Source: Pipra filicauda (lineage: Eukaryota; Chordata; Aves; Passeriformes; Pipridae). From it: a stretch of 64,000 nucleotides of DNA. The position numbers and the translations under genes are program-made. The stretch is taken from positions 1 to 64,000 of the forward strand of contig NW_024104357.1 of assembly GCF_003945595.2 (NCBI RefSeq). Reading direction: 5' to 3'. Positions 45,700-60,100 of this stretch are shown in pieces; the first letter of the stretch is position 1, and every line of letters begins with the position of its first letter. The notes under the pieces were generated by a model. That model made no database searches. It was given only the letters and a program-made list of their open reading frames with translations, and was not told where the DNA came from.

Positions 45700-47120
45700 T
45701 GAATCAACCTTTGCTTAAAACATTACATTGCAAGTAAATGTTTGGCACAATTAGTGCTCTTGAAAAAGGAGCAAACTCAGACAGACGGAACATTATCAAG
45801 GGTGCCAAAAGAGCTGGTGGAAGCTATCAAAGAACTATTAGCATTCATCTTTGTGATCCTACAGAAGAGGGATAAGCTACTGGAAGACTGAAAAAAGATC
45901 AGCATAGTGCAGTTCTTTAAAGAGAGGAAAAAAAGGAATAGCTGGGAGATTTATAAATCAATCGGATTAGCTCCAGTTCCTGCAGAAACAAATCAAATCA
46001 TTTGTCAGAGTCAGGAAGATAACAAGGAGATGAGATGCAGTCAGCAGTAGATTTGTTAAGAGGAAAGAATGGCAAAGAAATGTATTTTATTTCTACAGCA
46101 GGTAACAAACCTTCTGGAGGTAAGAAACAGCAGCTAGCATCGATCTCAAAGCAAGGCTTTCAAAGCTGTTTCACCAGTCTTGGAAACAAACTAGAGAAAA
46201 TCTCTCGATAAACTTTTTCCCTCTGATAGGTAAATAGAGGGTGATAGAGTGGCTGTATCCAAAGAGATTGCTCCCCCATGGAACAATCTCAGTACATAGG
46301 GATATACTCGTGGATGCTGCAGGGCTTGTCCCAGGTCTCGCAGTGTTATCAATATTTTCATAAATTATCGAGGTGATGGAATGGGGAGTATGCTATTAAA
46401 TTCTCAGGGGAGAGGAAGCCTGGAAGGACTGTGGCCATACTGAATGACATGCCTAGAATTCAAAATGAAAAAATTGTCTCTGGCACTCAACCACAAGATA
46501 CAAATTGTTCCTTAACTTAGGTAGGATAATCAACTGCTGAAATTTGGAAATCCTTTAAAGAAATAAAATTAAATTAATCTGAGGGTTGTGGATTACCAGC
46601 TGAAGATGGGCTGTGGAAAAGGCAAGTATGCTGTTGGAAGAGTTTAATGGGAGGACAGTTAGCAAACTCTACCACATAATCCTTCCTCTCAGTATCTTGT
46701 TCAGCATTAATAAGGTCTCAGCTAGAACACTATGCCCACATTTGTGCCATATGGGTACCAACTAATGAAAGGTTAGAGGAAAGCCAGAATGACCAAGAGT
46801 ATAGGAAAAACATTCCACAAAGACTGAACTACGATGGGGTTTTTTTTCATGCAAAGAAGACCCTGCTCTGCTGTGGATAGATCCAGAGGTAATAGATTTA
46901 AATCACAGCAAAGCAGATCTATGCTGAATGTTAAAAAGATCTCCAAATGGAAAAATAAAATACTGAAACAGACTGCCAGGGGAACTGCAGTCTTCATCAT
47001 TGCATGTCTTTAAGGCTGTTAGACAAACCCTGTAAGGAGCAGCACTGACAGAGCTGATCTGCCTTAGGACGCGGGTTGTGAACAAACCAACATGCTCTCC
47101 TGATCTATTTGTCACAAACC
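45700..47120 (+). mobile_element. Ancient CR1/L3-type LINE relic (reverse-transcriptase region to 3' end)
   Basis: Degraded + strand sequence follows the nucleotide pattern of old amniote CR1/L3 elements. Examples are 'ttatcaatattttcataaat' (46347-46366), 'aaggtctcagctagaacact' (46711-46730) with 'gcccac', 'gaaaggttagaggaaagcca' (46767-46786), and 'ttaaaaagatctccaaatgg' (46930-46949) with the 3' portion running into 'gctgttagacaaaccctgta'. All frames are broken. It predates the truncated CR1 ends elsewhere in the window. The 5' boundary is uncertain. Confidence 0.6.
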
Positions 47121-50100
47121 TCTAATCCAGCAGGTTTGTTGTCTGGACACACATGCAGGCAATGAAAAGGAGAAAGCAGAACCTTGCTTGCATCCTCCAA
47201 ACTGTGAGCTCCAGTGGGTGCAGAAACACAGGGGCTCCAGGTCAGGGCTGCACCTCCTTCCCTCTCACAAGCTGTCACTTCGGGCAGGTCATACTCTGCT
47301 CTCCACTCCCTTCTTCTTTTACAATAATCGAATTTCCTCTTTTGCTGATTAGGTAAGACAAATAAGAGATAATTTTTTCAGAAGATCCTGGCTGAGGTCA
47401 TAACATGGTGGGTTGTCTTTTGGTTGCTGTCTCCATGTATTATGAAATATAGATAATGCTTATTCCTAAGGACTAGGAATATTATCTAGAGACACTGTGC
47501 AGCAGGTAAGGATGCACCTCCTCTGAACACTGAGTATCATGTTCAATTTACGTCCTACCCAGGTTTTGCAGGTGATGGTCCCTCACTGGATCAGTGACAG
47601 GGCACATTGCTTTCCCCTGCTCTGCACCAGCATCATCTAAAAGACTGCAAAAATCCCAAAGAAACACCAGATCCCTGATCTGGACTTTTTGTTTGTTGTG
47701 TTTGGGTGTTTTTGCAATATAACTAGAGCATAAACCAGCACTGATTTGGGATCAAACCATTCTCTCTCTCACTCTGTTCAAATACCAATTGCTTCTCTGT
47801 GTATTTTGTTGCAGCTGCCCCCAAACCCCTCCTTTTCAGTGATACTCAGCCTCCTCTCAGGCACTTGCTATAGGTCAAGGACTACTTTTTCTTCCGGGAG
47901 GTGTGATTGCTGTTTACTCAAAATTCAGGGAAAGTGAAGAGACTGGCTGAAAGCTAAAACAAGAAAAGGATTATTGACAAAAATTTTCAAGAATTCAGAG
48001 AATTTGACTATACTGACAAACAAACCAAACAGAAGAAGCACAAGCTCAGCCTATGATTTGAGCTACTTATGTCTGAAGCACACGTGGGGCAAAAAAATTA
48101 TTCTGTGCTGGCTGGTGTTGAAAGCAACTAAGAACTGCCTAAAATCTTATTCCAAGTCTAGTATAAATCACTAAGGCAATAGAGCAGCATACTAATCCTC
48201 CCTTTTACATGAACATGGAACAACTCCTGGAAGCAAAGTCAATGGTAGAGATTTATCATGGGGATACGTGCTACCCTGTAGTGCAAACATGAGCTAAAAA
48301 GGGATGAGCATCACTTACAGCCCCATCTTTGACAGATACTCCAGGTTCCCTCTCCCTGTGAACATGCTTTCCCATATTGAGTGGGTGATTATACACTATT
48401 TTCCTCTGAGGAAATTTTTAGTCTTTTTCTTTGGAGTATCTTAGGCTTTGCTCTCTGTGGGTAGTGCCACAGCAGTGCTGTCCTGGTTGTGGTTTGTGCC
48501 AAAGGAGATCTGGTGTGCCTGAAAAGGGCCTCTTTTAGAATGTGTCCAAACCAGCCTAAGCTTTGAAGCAGAGCAAAATAGAGTAGATTTTTGTCTATCC
48601 AAAATATGCATACAAATGATTATTCTGAGACACTGAACCTTTCCAAGTTCAGAGATTTTCAGGAGCCTGAGTGCAAACTCACAAAATCCAAGTCCCAGTT
48701 TAAGCTTTTTTTTTTTTGTCTCTTTCTAGGAGTGAAAAATATCTGAACACATGTTCATAGCTGCAGTTCCACCACATCTATCTCAAATACAGACCATCCT
48801 GGTTTTGATGTCAGCAAGTGCTCTGACACGAGCACACGCTTGAATTCTGCCCCACCAGCTGAGACCCTTTCCCCACGCTGGCGTTCCCACCTATCCCTCA
48901 CAGCTGCAGGAAACTTAAAACTTCAGTGCATGCCTATTGAGACAGCAATATACAATATACCTGAATGCAGCTGAATAAAGCAGCTCCTCATGTATGTCCT
49001 GGCTTGACACTGCCTGGTGTTAAGGACCTTATTTTTCTCAGGCACCTGTCTCTGTGAAATTGTGCCACCAGGCTCAACTGTGCATCACAAATCCCTGCTG
49101 CTTCAGCTACCAGAGGTTCTTCTCGCTTTGCTGTCAGAAGCTCAAGCATTTGAAGCTAAGAGCTTCAGCTGCTGCCACAGCAAAACTCCAAATGTCGGGG
49201 AGCAAATATGACCAATAGCAGCAAAATTACATACTATATGTGATTTGACAGGCAAAGCAGTAATTCCAACCAAGCACAAGCACTCTTATTTTCTTTTATG
49301 GTCTAATCTACATATTCTTGTACATGAACACCAAGTCAGAAACTAAAAGGTATTTGAATACAATGACTGCATTTGGCTTCAAATTAAGACTTTCTTTTTT
49401 TCCCATCTGAGTCACCAGCTTGGGAATTTAGCTCTGAGAAAAAACTTTTAAGATACTGGACACTGGAAGTGTTCAAGGGAAGTGATTTCTGAAGACAACG
49501 AAGTTAATACATTATTGTGCTGCTTTCTGTTGTCAACTGAAAGAGAAGCTCAAAAGGCAAAAAATGCCACACTTCTGAAGGTAGTGCACTGGAAATGAAT
49601 CCACATTTATCCTATTCACATGTATTTGAAAGAGTCCAAAAGAGAAATCCTGTGGGAGGAAACACAGGACTATAAGCAACACTGAAAGTTGTCCTAAAGC
49701 TTTAAAAGAAAATCATTGACCCAAACCAATATTCTTCTTCCTAAGAGGTTTAAGGGATACGTTATTATTTTATTAAAGTGATCCATCTGTTCCTTCAGGG
49801 TTGGCTCTGTGGCAGTGCTCGAGACTCAAGCAGATGTTATGAGGTGCAGATTCCAATATAAACCTGAAAGAAAAAAAAAAAGCCATGAAAATATTTGTTC
49901 AGCAGTCTCTGAAAGATGTGGTCAGATGTTATCATACAGAAATTACTATCAGCTTTAATACCACTGTCTCCATTCTGTTGGAAGAGTTCATGTCTGTGCA
50001 AACGAGATATAACAAGGCATAACAGTTGAGAAGAAATGAAAAAAATACTTCAGAGAAGTATTACAAAAAAGCATCAATACAATACCTGACATACTTTTGG

Positions 50101-51786
50101 CAATTTCTCACCTTTTACAGCACACAAGTCTCAGAATTTTGGACTAAGATAAACCCACCAGTGCCTTCTCTGGACCAAAGTAATAAAGGTCTTTGAAATG
50201 GCACAGCATCAGCTGTATCTAGGCCACTTTGAGATCTGGCCCTGATTGCGATGGGCTCTTCACCAGACCCTGGCTAAAGCACAGAAGTGTGCCTGCCCTG
50301 ACAGGATTGAGATAAAAATTGGCTACACCTCCCATGGTAATGCTTGCTAGACTCTGCACCATACTGCTAGAGTAAAAATCCATTTAAAGTTCAGTCTTCA
50401 ACTCTTTTAATCCAATAAAACTGAATATTAGCACTGGTACAAAATTCCTGTGTTGGAACAGCAGTTCAAGCTTATGAGTCAAATTCATATATCCCTAAAT
50501 TTTAGCGTGGTATAGAAATTGATATTCACTGAGAATCTGGCCTAAATATGAGGATATGATCAGCCTATGAAGAGAGCACCATATGCTGAGTCAAACATTT
50601 TGCATCTCCTTTTTTGAATGTTTAACTTGACACTGAAGTCAGAACTAAACAAGGCACAAATGGTGCAGGTGGCACACAGGACAGTGGGTACCTGCACCCA
50701 CCAGGCAGCCAGCAGGTTAAACAAGCCTCTTTTTACTGGGCCCAGTTTGGCTTCTTACAAAAGGCCAGACTAAGCCAGCACTAAATAAAGTACACTTGTC
50801 AGCTAGAGCAGCCCTTCCCTTCTCCAGCACAAGAGAGCAGTACAAGAGAGGCTTAATGAATTTAACGATACATTTCTATGCAAAATGCTCAACTTGTGTA
50901 CATGTCAACCCTTCCTGCTTTAGACATCTCCTTCTCCTTCACAGCATCATTCCCAGAGGCCTCTTGGTAGCCTTTCCAAGCCTTCATATCAGCATAGCAA
51001 TGATCTTGTTACACCTGAAGGATAATGCTGTATAATGGGTACTTTGGCTTAAAGGAAATTAAACGTTAGTCCTACGTGTGCGAAAGGTTTTGTTTGATAA
51101 GTTGAGCACTGCTCTGAGCACTGTTAGTGAGCAGCTAATTCAGAGGCTCCAGCAGCCTGGTTTACTCCTGGATGACACAGCTTAGTTAAGTGTTCAGTGC
51201 TCAGTCTACATCTAAAAGCAGGATTTTCATCTCTTCCTTCCAACCTGTTGTCAGTACTGAAAGCAAGAAACCCCATGATCTTCCTAAGGAGAAGATGTGT
51301 CACTACATGCTCCTTCCCACCAGGGAGTTTACAAAAGCCAAACCCCAGCTCTCCTGTCATGACTGCACAGCCAAGATTTAGTTACCCTCATTACCAAACT
51401 GGCCTCATTTAGAACAGAGCAATCTCTATTCTCCTCTCTGTTTTGTGTTTCCAATTCTCTCTCTGTCACAGAAGTCTTGTGCAGTTTTGGGCCAGTCATT
51501 TATGAGAAAGAGCACATGTAACACATCTATAAAATAACAAGAGTAATACCTTTTTGCATAGGATATTTATTCTCCAAAGATACCAAAATTATAAGCTGAT
51601 CTAGAGAACTAATAAGAATCCCAATTAGACAGAGTAATTTCATTTTCAACAGTGTCTTGATTGGGGGTTAATTACTGTGACATGTTAAAGAGCAAGAATT
51701 AGCTTGCAGTTAGGCTTTTCTCTCTGTAAAATCTTTATTATATATGATAATTGTTATACAGCAAATCAATATCTTTCTTATGGGGC
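47121..51786. other. AT-rich single-copy DNA, no gene recognised
   Basis: Short ORFs only; no RNA gene or mobile element recognised. Confidence 0.5.
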
Positions 51787-52043
51787 CCCCTGGTGGTCTA
51801 GTGGTTAGGATGTGGCGCTCTCACCGCCGCAACCGGGTTTGATTCCCGGTCAGGGAACTTCTCCGGGTAGATGGAGCTCGTCAGCCCTGTAAGGCCATCT
51901 ATCTAAGAGAAGGTCACTCTAAACAAACCTACGTCCTGAGGACCTCGCTGCCACCATCCAAGCTCGCTTGGCCCCGGCAGATGAACCTCAGGATTAAAGG
52001 GTGGGCTCAGTTCAGCGCACACTGGGTCTCACCTAAAAAAAAA
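51787..52043 (+). mobile_element. tRNA-Glu-derived SINE
   Basis: The first 71 bp (51787-51857) fold as a tRNA-Glu. The A box is TGGTCTAGTGG (51794-51804), the anticodon CTC is at 51820-51822, and the B box is GGTTTGATTCC (51836-51846). The acceptor stem closes with TCAGGGA. About 180 bp of unrelated body follows (containing 'cgctgccaccatccaagctc' and 'cagcgcacactgggtctcac') and an A9 run at 52035-52043. RNA polymerase III head plus body plus A-run is SINE architecture, not a tRNA gene. Target-site duplications are not obvious. The element may extend slightly past the A-run. Confidence 0.8.
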
Positions 52044-53796
52044 TCCACTGTGCAGGCTCGAAGGGTTAATGACCTTTCCCAAATCTTCGTTCGCAAAGAC
52101 TGGCCATGATCTTTCTTATTCTGAGATGCAATTAGTTTTTGATAGTAAAACCACACCAGTGCATCTTCCTGTCCTGTGCTCTGCTACTCCTCATTGCATC
52201 CCTGGGGCATGGATATCTATAAACAGTCACTTCCTTCTCCTCGTGGCTTGCAAGGTAAGAACTATTTTAAATGCTGGAGACTTCAGCTTGCTGACAAACA
52301 AAGGTTTCTGTGCCAACATAAGCAAGTTAGACAGACTGCTCGAATCCCCTATTCCCATCTCATGAGATTTGCGTGTCTTTTATCATCTCAGAAGTGCCAA
52401 TCTAATGCACCTAAAACTGGCAAGCAGTTGCACTTCTGCCTGCTGGCATCCCCCTCCCACGGGAACCACGTGAAAGGTCTGGTGAGGGACAGGGTTCACT
52501 AGAACATCCTTGGTGAATGGCAGTGTACTTAGGGTGACACTTGGCCCTTGGACTTTCCTGCTGCAGACTGACACTTCAACTTGATTTATTTTGTCATTCT
52601 TCCTTTCCCTCCTGGTCACGAATGCTTTGGTTTCACCAAGCAAATGAGTGTTTGGCCTTTGATTTTACTGGGGACCAGAAATTCAATCCATGCCCTGACT
52701 GCTCAGCTCTGTCATCGAGCATTCGGAGAATATTAACCTTTCCAAACTCCCCCGCAAGTGAATCTTACCCAGGATCTTGGCAGCAGAAAACCAATGATTT
52801 GATTAATACTAAGCATGGGGTGGCTATGGAAGGAGCATTTCTTGTAAGGAAAATCAGCTCTTTCTTGTCAGTAAATGAATGCTAATACTCTTTCCCTATT
52901 AAGGCAGACTCTTGCTTTAAAACTTTTATGTCTTCCATATATCATGTTTTTGGAAGAAAGTTTTGCTATTTAAATAGCTGCCAGAGTGTTACAGGCTTAT
53001 ATGATTGCAATTTACAGTACTCCATAGATCAGCAGACCTCAGATGCATTGGACAGATGAGACCTTAAATTGACATCCTGCCTTTTTATGAGTATTAAAAG
53101 GTTCGATCTCACGACATATTTACACAGAAGTATCTCTGCTGCCTTGGCCAAATTGTTCCTAAAGTATAAAGTACTTTACATGAAGGAACATAATGACAAC
53201 AACCTAAAGCTTTGTACATTAAATTATCTAAGTGTTACAGCCAGTCCAGAGGGGTTAGCTCAAGTGCAGGAGAGATCTCTGTGGTGCCTGTTGCTCCCAC
53301 ATAAAAATGGTGGGAATTTGTCCCTTAAATAAGAATTACATGCAGGAATCCCATGGGTAATCCATCTCCACTTAAACAAGAGCCTGCAGGAAGCTGGGGC
53401 ATCCTACAGACAGGATCAACTTCCAAATCAGCACATCTTGGCATGGCTCATCACGTGCAGTCACTAGATGCAGGCACATCAAAACCAACAGCATGCCTGA
53501 ATCCTGCCACCCTCTCATATCCTTCATCTAGACAAAATACATCTCATCTCCACTGACAGCCTGAGTGGGGTTTGCATTTGCCTTCACTAGACACTCAGCA
53601 CCACCAGCCTCACTGAGGCACCATTCAGCTCCTGCACAGGCACTTCTGATCCAGCACTGATGCTATTTTTTTTACAGACAAAATGGAAAATTACGGTAAT
53701 AATTCCTCCCTCCAAAGTGGCTAAAGATGACTACGGAAAGACTCAGAAATTATGGGATTTTGATTTTATTTTTTTTAAGATGGAGTGGAAAGAAAT
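52044..53796. other. Single-copy DNA, no gene recognised
   Basis: Short ORFs on both strands up to 114 codons (52541-52885 +) without a recognisable domain. Confidence 0.5.
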
Positions 53797-53945
53797 CACA
53801 GAATGGTTGGGGTTGGAAGGGACTTCTAGAAATCATATAGTCCGACCATCCTGCTAAAGCAGGTTACATATGATTGTGCCCAGGCACGTTTTGATTACCT
53901 CCAGAAAAGGGGACTCCATAACTTCTCTGGACAGGCTGTGACATT
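53797..53945 (-). mobile_element. CR1 LINE, 3' end fragment (minus strand)
   Basis: The + strand begins 'atcacagaatggttggggtt' (53796-53815), then 'ggaagggacttctagaaatc', and continues with 'gctaaagcaggttacatatg', 'gcccaggcacgttttgatta' and 'ctctggacaggctgtgacat'. This is the reverse complement of an avian CR1 3' end. Truncated, about 150 bp. Confidence 0.9.
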
Positions 53946-56900
53946 AGTACTTCTGACATGAGAGCAAAGACATCAGAAGCAGTGGAATATACCCCAAAAT
54001 AAAACAGTGACACTGAAAAGCAACTTCTTATTCTTACCCAAAATGTTGAAAATAATCAGGCCTACTTTCCATAGAACAATTTCCTTATACTTCTGGTACA
54101 CCTATATGGAGTGACGTGTCAATTTGAGCTGTCCTTGGATAACGAGGAACCCCAATTCAAGTTTAGTAAACTTTTCCAACCTGGGTTGTTTTGGATGAAG
54201 ATGAAGAACATAATTTCAAGGACCCTCCAGCAGGAGAAACAAAATTACATGACTGCAACTAAACAGGACCCCACAAGTCTTAGCTATCTCCAAGGGACAA
54301 GTATATGTGTCCTTCTCATTTACTTGGATCTTCCTGGATCTCTCTGCAATTGAAAAGTACCTTTTCTGCCTCTAGCTGGCAGGATAACCTGTGCAAGCAT
54401 CTCAGGTAACTTCCCAGTTACCAGCACAACCCTCTGCAACTTTGAAGACCACATTTCAGTGTAGAGACATGACACAGATCTGGATCCCATTGACCACATT
54501 TCTAGTAGAGTAAGCAGACTTTCTTGCAAAACTTACTCTTTTGAGTACATAGCTTCAGTCAGTGCTCTGGCCCAAATCCTTCAAATACTTACACACACAA
54601 GTAATTTCATCTAGCTACAGAGTTATGTTGAAGAAAATAAGATTGCCTATATATATATATACGCATATGCATCAATGGAGTTATACACTAGCCATTTTAA
54701 GAAACAGGGAGTTTGGCAAAGAGGGTGACAACTACAGGACAACCTCTGTGAATTAGAGTACATCTTGGAATTCACAGACACAGACACTTCCTTCCAGGAT
54801 CACAGTTTTTTGCACAGAATTGCTGTGAGTCAGATTTTTTGGGGATTTTTCCTCAAAGGCACTTTTTAAGGGACAGCTGTCTTTGCATAACCAAAGACTC
54901 AATGTTTACAGACTGGGACTACCCTCACGAGTAGAATAATTTTGAGTCCCTCAGCAGTCAATTCTCCTGCAAATCTATCTGATACATTTCAAGGAGAAAT
55001 TAGAGTTGAACATTTACATACTATCACCTGAATGTACTGGCCATCTTTTAATCATTACATATCTCCCAATGAAACCAGAGCCAGGTATTTCAGAGCTTCT
55101 TTCCAATCAGAGGGCAATAGTCCACTTCTCATCATGAAGCAAAAGAGCCAATAAGCCAGGAAAAAATCATTACATTGTTGGAAACAACCCCAGGAGGTAG
55201 ACAACTGCCTTAAATGATGCGACTAATATTGGCTGCCTGTGAGAGGATACCAAAGAAATTACTTGGTTATTAAAAAGCACCAAGCAAAAGCAACCACCCT
55301 CTGGCCTTTGTTGCTGGTTCTAATCAAATAACCATTCATGCACATCACTCAGATACACGCTCTTAAAAGCTGAAAGAATGAAACCAATTAACATTAATAA
55401 TAAACTCTAACTTGCTCCTGGTAAACCTCACTCACTTTTTCAGTCATACTTCCATTGCTTAAAAAATCACGTCCTCCCCTTTCCCTTCTGCCAACAAGCA
55501 CCGTTAACAGAAGACATGTAAAACATTACAGCTATCTCTGTTGTCCTTGAGCCAACCATCATGAAGAGTTTCCCTTCCCTACAGCAACAGAGCAGAACGG
55601 TCACAGCCAAGAGAGGAGCAAAGAGCAAACTTTGCTATTAGTAACACCAGTGGAAACACTTTCAGAAGCTGAATCAGTTGTTAACAGCACGGGAATTATT
55701 GTTCTGATCAATTTGTCTCATCCGTGGAAAAACCACCACCTGCTCCCAGTCCCTTCCCTGGCTGTGACGTGCAGAGGTTTTACAGGACCACGGTACACCC
55801 CAGCCTCAAAACATGGCTGAGTTATGGATGAGGGAATTCAGGCATGGAGATGCCGAAAGACATTAGGTACCCAAATGTACACTGAGAAGGAGACTCTTAA
55901 ATATGAATGGATTTAACTTCCCTGCTCTCCAGGCAGGCAGGTACATCTGCACTGCCTCCACTACACAGGGAAATTACAATGTAGGCAAAACAGTACAATG
56001 CTGCAAAGTTATTTTTGACACTGCGGTGTTGCCTGCCCTACCTAGTCTCAGGCACTTGATTTAAACCGCTACCAGTGGTTATTTGGCCAAACAACCCCCC
56101 TCTGTAGACACCCACCTCGCTCTGTGAATCACAACCACAGAGACTTGTGTTGATGACTTGATGGCAGAATTTCATCTCCAACTTCCCCAGATCCTGTCAC
56201 ATCCTGATGACCCCAAGCTCAGTGAAGTGGCCATGCCAGGAATGAACGGGAATCAGTCTGGTCCTGCTCCAGCCACCTGCCCGTTGTAGGGCTCTACTCC
56301 CACAAGGAATCCTGCCCAAACACCTCCCCTGCCAAAGCAATACCTTTGTCTGACCCTGCTGCTCACTTCCACAGGGGCAGCACGGTGGCTCACATCACAT
56401 TTCACCCATTTACTACTCAATTAATATAACAACTGCATTCACATGATATAAGTAATCTCCAGGTAGGCATTAAACATATAAACTCTGACAGTAAGGTGTG
56501 GTCCCAGACATACCAACGTCATCATGTTCTGGCTCACGTCCCCAGAAGAACCTTTTCCCAAAATTAAACTTGACACAGGTGCAAAAGGACCTTTCTTTCC
56601 TACGAGTTCAGACAACAAGTATGAGAAAATACAATAAATTTCATAACAAATATACACCATAAGAAACTATATAATCAATGCAAACTCAGTGGATATTTTG
56701 GATAATTCAGTAGCACACAGGCAGTAAGCAGAACAGAAAAAAAGTAAGAATACCAGTTCAGTTTCCCCTGATCCTGATGTAGAGACCTAGCTGGGCACTC
56801 AGTGCACAGAAGTTTTGTATTTAGCACTAATTAGCAAGTTCAATCTATTATCTATCTTGATCTTCCCAACTGCTGTGAAGCACCTTCATTGATTGTGTAA

Positions 56901-57160
56901 CAATTTACAAAGCTCTGCAAATTTTCAATGATTAAAATCTTGGCTGCAGTTGCCCACCATCATGATGCAGTCTTTACAATAAATAAAATAGAAACACTCA
57001 GTAAATAATAACTGAATTTACAGTAATTTGTGGATGGTGTGTGCTTTTCTGTGTAGCACCTAACTTCTGATCTTTGAAATGCAGGGTCATGTTTGCTTAA
57101 TATTTTAAACTTTTCTCCTGCTCAGGAAGATGACAGCTTAACCTTTTCTTTTTTCTTTTT

Positions 57161-57195
<35 letters not shown>

Positions 57196-60100
57196 AAAGA
57201 TGAGATTTGCCTAAAATATTATCATTGAAGTATTTTTAGTTGCTAGACCAGGTGACATAACTGCAGCAGAACCACTTGGATGGCACTTTTCCAGTTTATT
57301 ACCATTGTGATACAGCCAAGAACAACCATGTTATTGCCTATTTGCTCCAAAGTGACCCGAGTTATTCACAGCTGATATGAGGTCCCTCTTCTGCTGCACC
57401 CACACATTCTGGAGGCTGAGTTTCTGTCCCATAGGGGCACCTGGCAGCAGTAATGCAACATAATAGGAAGATGAAGAAAAGAGATTTTATCCTCTCTTTA
57501 TTCCTGGGAAAATAAGGCACAGCAGAAAAAACATAGTGTGTCATTATAGAGCTTTTCCGTTAAATACACTGTGCTCGGGTTCAGACGTGGCTGTGCTCAG
57601 GTTGGCTCTCCAGCCACAGACACAGAGTGTTTGCTTAAGCCCAGCATCCTGTCCAGCCCTGAGCTGGCTGCCAGCCAGACAGATCAGAGCTTGGGCAGCA
57701 TTGCCTCCCACCAGTTCACCCAAAACACTGCTGGCTGAGCAGCAGGGACTCCTGCCAGACAAACTGTCCGTGCTGCTGGCACACGGGAGCAAAGTGCAGT
57801 GCTGGGGAGATCCCCACACACGCTCCCCTCAGCTGGCACCAGCCAAGCTCTGAGCGCTGGCAGCTGGCAGCAAAATGTATTTCAGTGTTTGTGCAGGAAT
57901 GTTTTGTTCAGCTTCTCTGGTGGGTGTTGCCAGGGGTCCAGTCCCTCATTCCCGGGGCTGTGCTGAATGTGTGGAACCTTCTGGGCTGTGACCACTGAGC
58001 CTGCAGGTCATAAATCTTAATGCAATACCTCCCTAACAGGACATCTCTTCCTCTGATCTTTGGAGGCCTCTCTTGAAATGTCAAGCAAATATTTCCAGGC
58101 TATTCCTATCTGGACTTGTGCTAAAGAGGTTCTGGAAGGGACACACAGAAGCTGAATTACTCTTGGGAAAGCCAAAAGATGTTTTCCCCTCTGAGCCAGC
58201 CCTGAGGACACAAAGGTGACTGGTGGGGTCCTTGCCCCAGCACCACCAGCCTTTACACCTGGTTTCTTGTCAAAGCAAAGATAAGGGAGGGCAGGATCCC
58301 ACACAACAGGAGAGTCCTGGAGAAGGTCAAGTTTTTTGTATATACATAGCCATGAAAAAGCTCGCACCAATTAAGTGTACTCACAAGCAAACTCTGAAGA
58401 CCATTTTCCTGAGCTGTTTTTCTCTTCCTGCCCACACTCAGTTTATGTCCTTCTGACAATTATAAAATACAAACATTTTTGTTATTCCAGTGCAAACTTT
58501 GTGAAATTAAGTGGTTTACCTAGCTACAGCCAAAGGTTAAGCTCACATATTTTCCTGCTGACTTCGGTGCGTTTAACCTTTGAAGTTTGGTTGTGAAAAT
58601 CCCTAGCCCATTTGTGTAAAACAAATGGGAAAACCCAGACAGAAGAACTATTTGGGATTACTCAGGGATGTTTGAGTAGTTATTACTTTTGCCTCTCTCA
58701 AAGCACTGCAAAAATGATTTCTTTTCCTATAAAAACCCAGGACATCCCTTTCCTCTGTACACACATACACCTCTGGCCAGGGGCAGGGCAGAGGGGCAGT
58801 TACTGTGCCCCCTTCCTAAAGAAAAAGTTGAACCGTTCTTCTGCCAGCCTATGTAACGTGCCACAGCCACAACTACTTTCCTTTATCTGAAAATGCCTCT
58901 GGAACAGAGATGGCTTGCAGAGAAGCCATCCTGGTCATAGCTACCTGGCAGAGGGATGGAAAGAGGTAAAGGGAGGGAAGTTTTGGGGTATGTGTTCAAC
59001 AGGGGAAAAATTTGTTCTTTAATCAGGTCTACTAAACAGGCAAGAGCCTGAAGTCTAGTCTAAGGTTTCTATTGCTTTTTTTGTGGCCAGACTCAAGTCT
59101 GAGAGGGAACAGAGCATTCACAGCTATCTACAGGTTCTTCTGAAAACCCTGCACTGCCTCATCCCTCGCTAAGGGTCTCCTCTCATGTCACCTCACGAAC
59201 GTGTTTGTGCTAGTAAGGACAAAATTTCCTGTGCCATATGGGATGAGAAGTGGAGGGGGACAGAGCTTTACAGAAAGGGTATTTCAAGGATTACACCTCA
59301 CAGGAGGGGGTGTTGGAGCCAGCAGGAGTTATTTTCAAGGAGTGTGGTACATCTTATTACATTTGATATTCTACAGTGAAGGCTGCAATTTAGAACAGCA
59401 AAGGTGGTTTTGCCCAGTTTGGGTCCATCCATCTCCTTAGTTTTTAGCATTCTCCTGTCAGCAGCATCAAAAGCCAATAAAAACAAACATACCTGGATTC
59501 TACAAGGGTCAGCAGCATTGGGAGCTGAAGGAAACCTGCCCCACGGCCTGAGTCTGTGGCAGTCCAGGTCCCACTCTGACACCTGTGGCACAACTGAAGC
59601 AGCTTATGGAGCTGAGACTGGCCAAGGGCATGAGTGTCATTGCCTCCTGCTCAGAAATCATTCTCATTACAGAAAACATCAGCAGCAAACAATCAATTGG
59701 AGGAACAAAGGAAAAGTTCAGAGCCAGGATGAGAAACACATCAGCATCTGATCCTCTTTAGTCACCAGTGTCACCCTGTGCTTCCTGAGGGTCTGAACCT
59801 GCTTTTGATGCATGAGCATTGACAAGAGCTGCATGAACATGGCAAGGAGAGTGAGACCCCACGAGCAAAATCACTCAGTGTTGCTGGAGCACATCTTGGG
59901 CTGATGAAAATGCTTTTGACATGGGAAGAGATGCAGGGGCACACCCGTAGATGCAGTAGGCAGCACATATATCAACACCAGCACTCCCCATGTTTATGAA
60001 GAATTCCATTGAATAAAAGATCTGGCAATAAACTACATGAGTGATTCCAGATTGCAGCATGTGCATCCATCACATGCCTTTTTTTCCCCCCAGAGAACTA

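Noticed and set aside
51787..51857. Functional tRNA-Glu gene
   Set aside because: It carries a T in the B box (GGTTTGA), a weakened anticodon stem and altered first base, and runs into a non-tRNA body with an A-run, so it is the head of a SINE.
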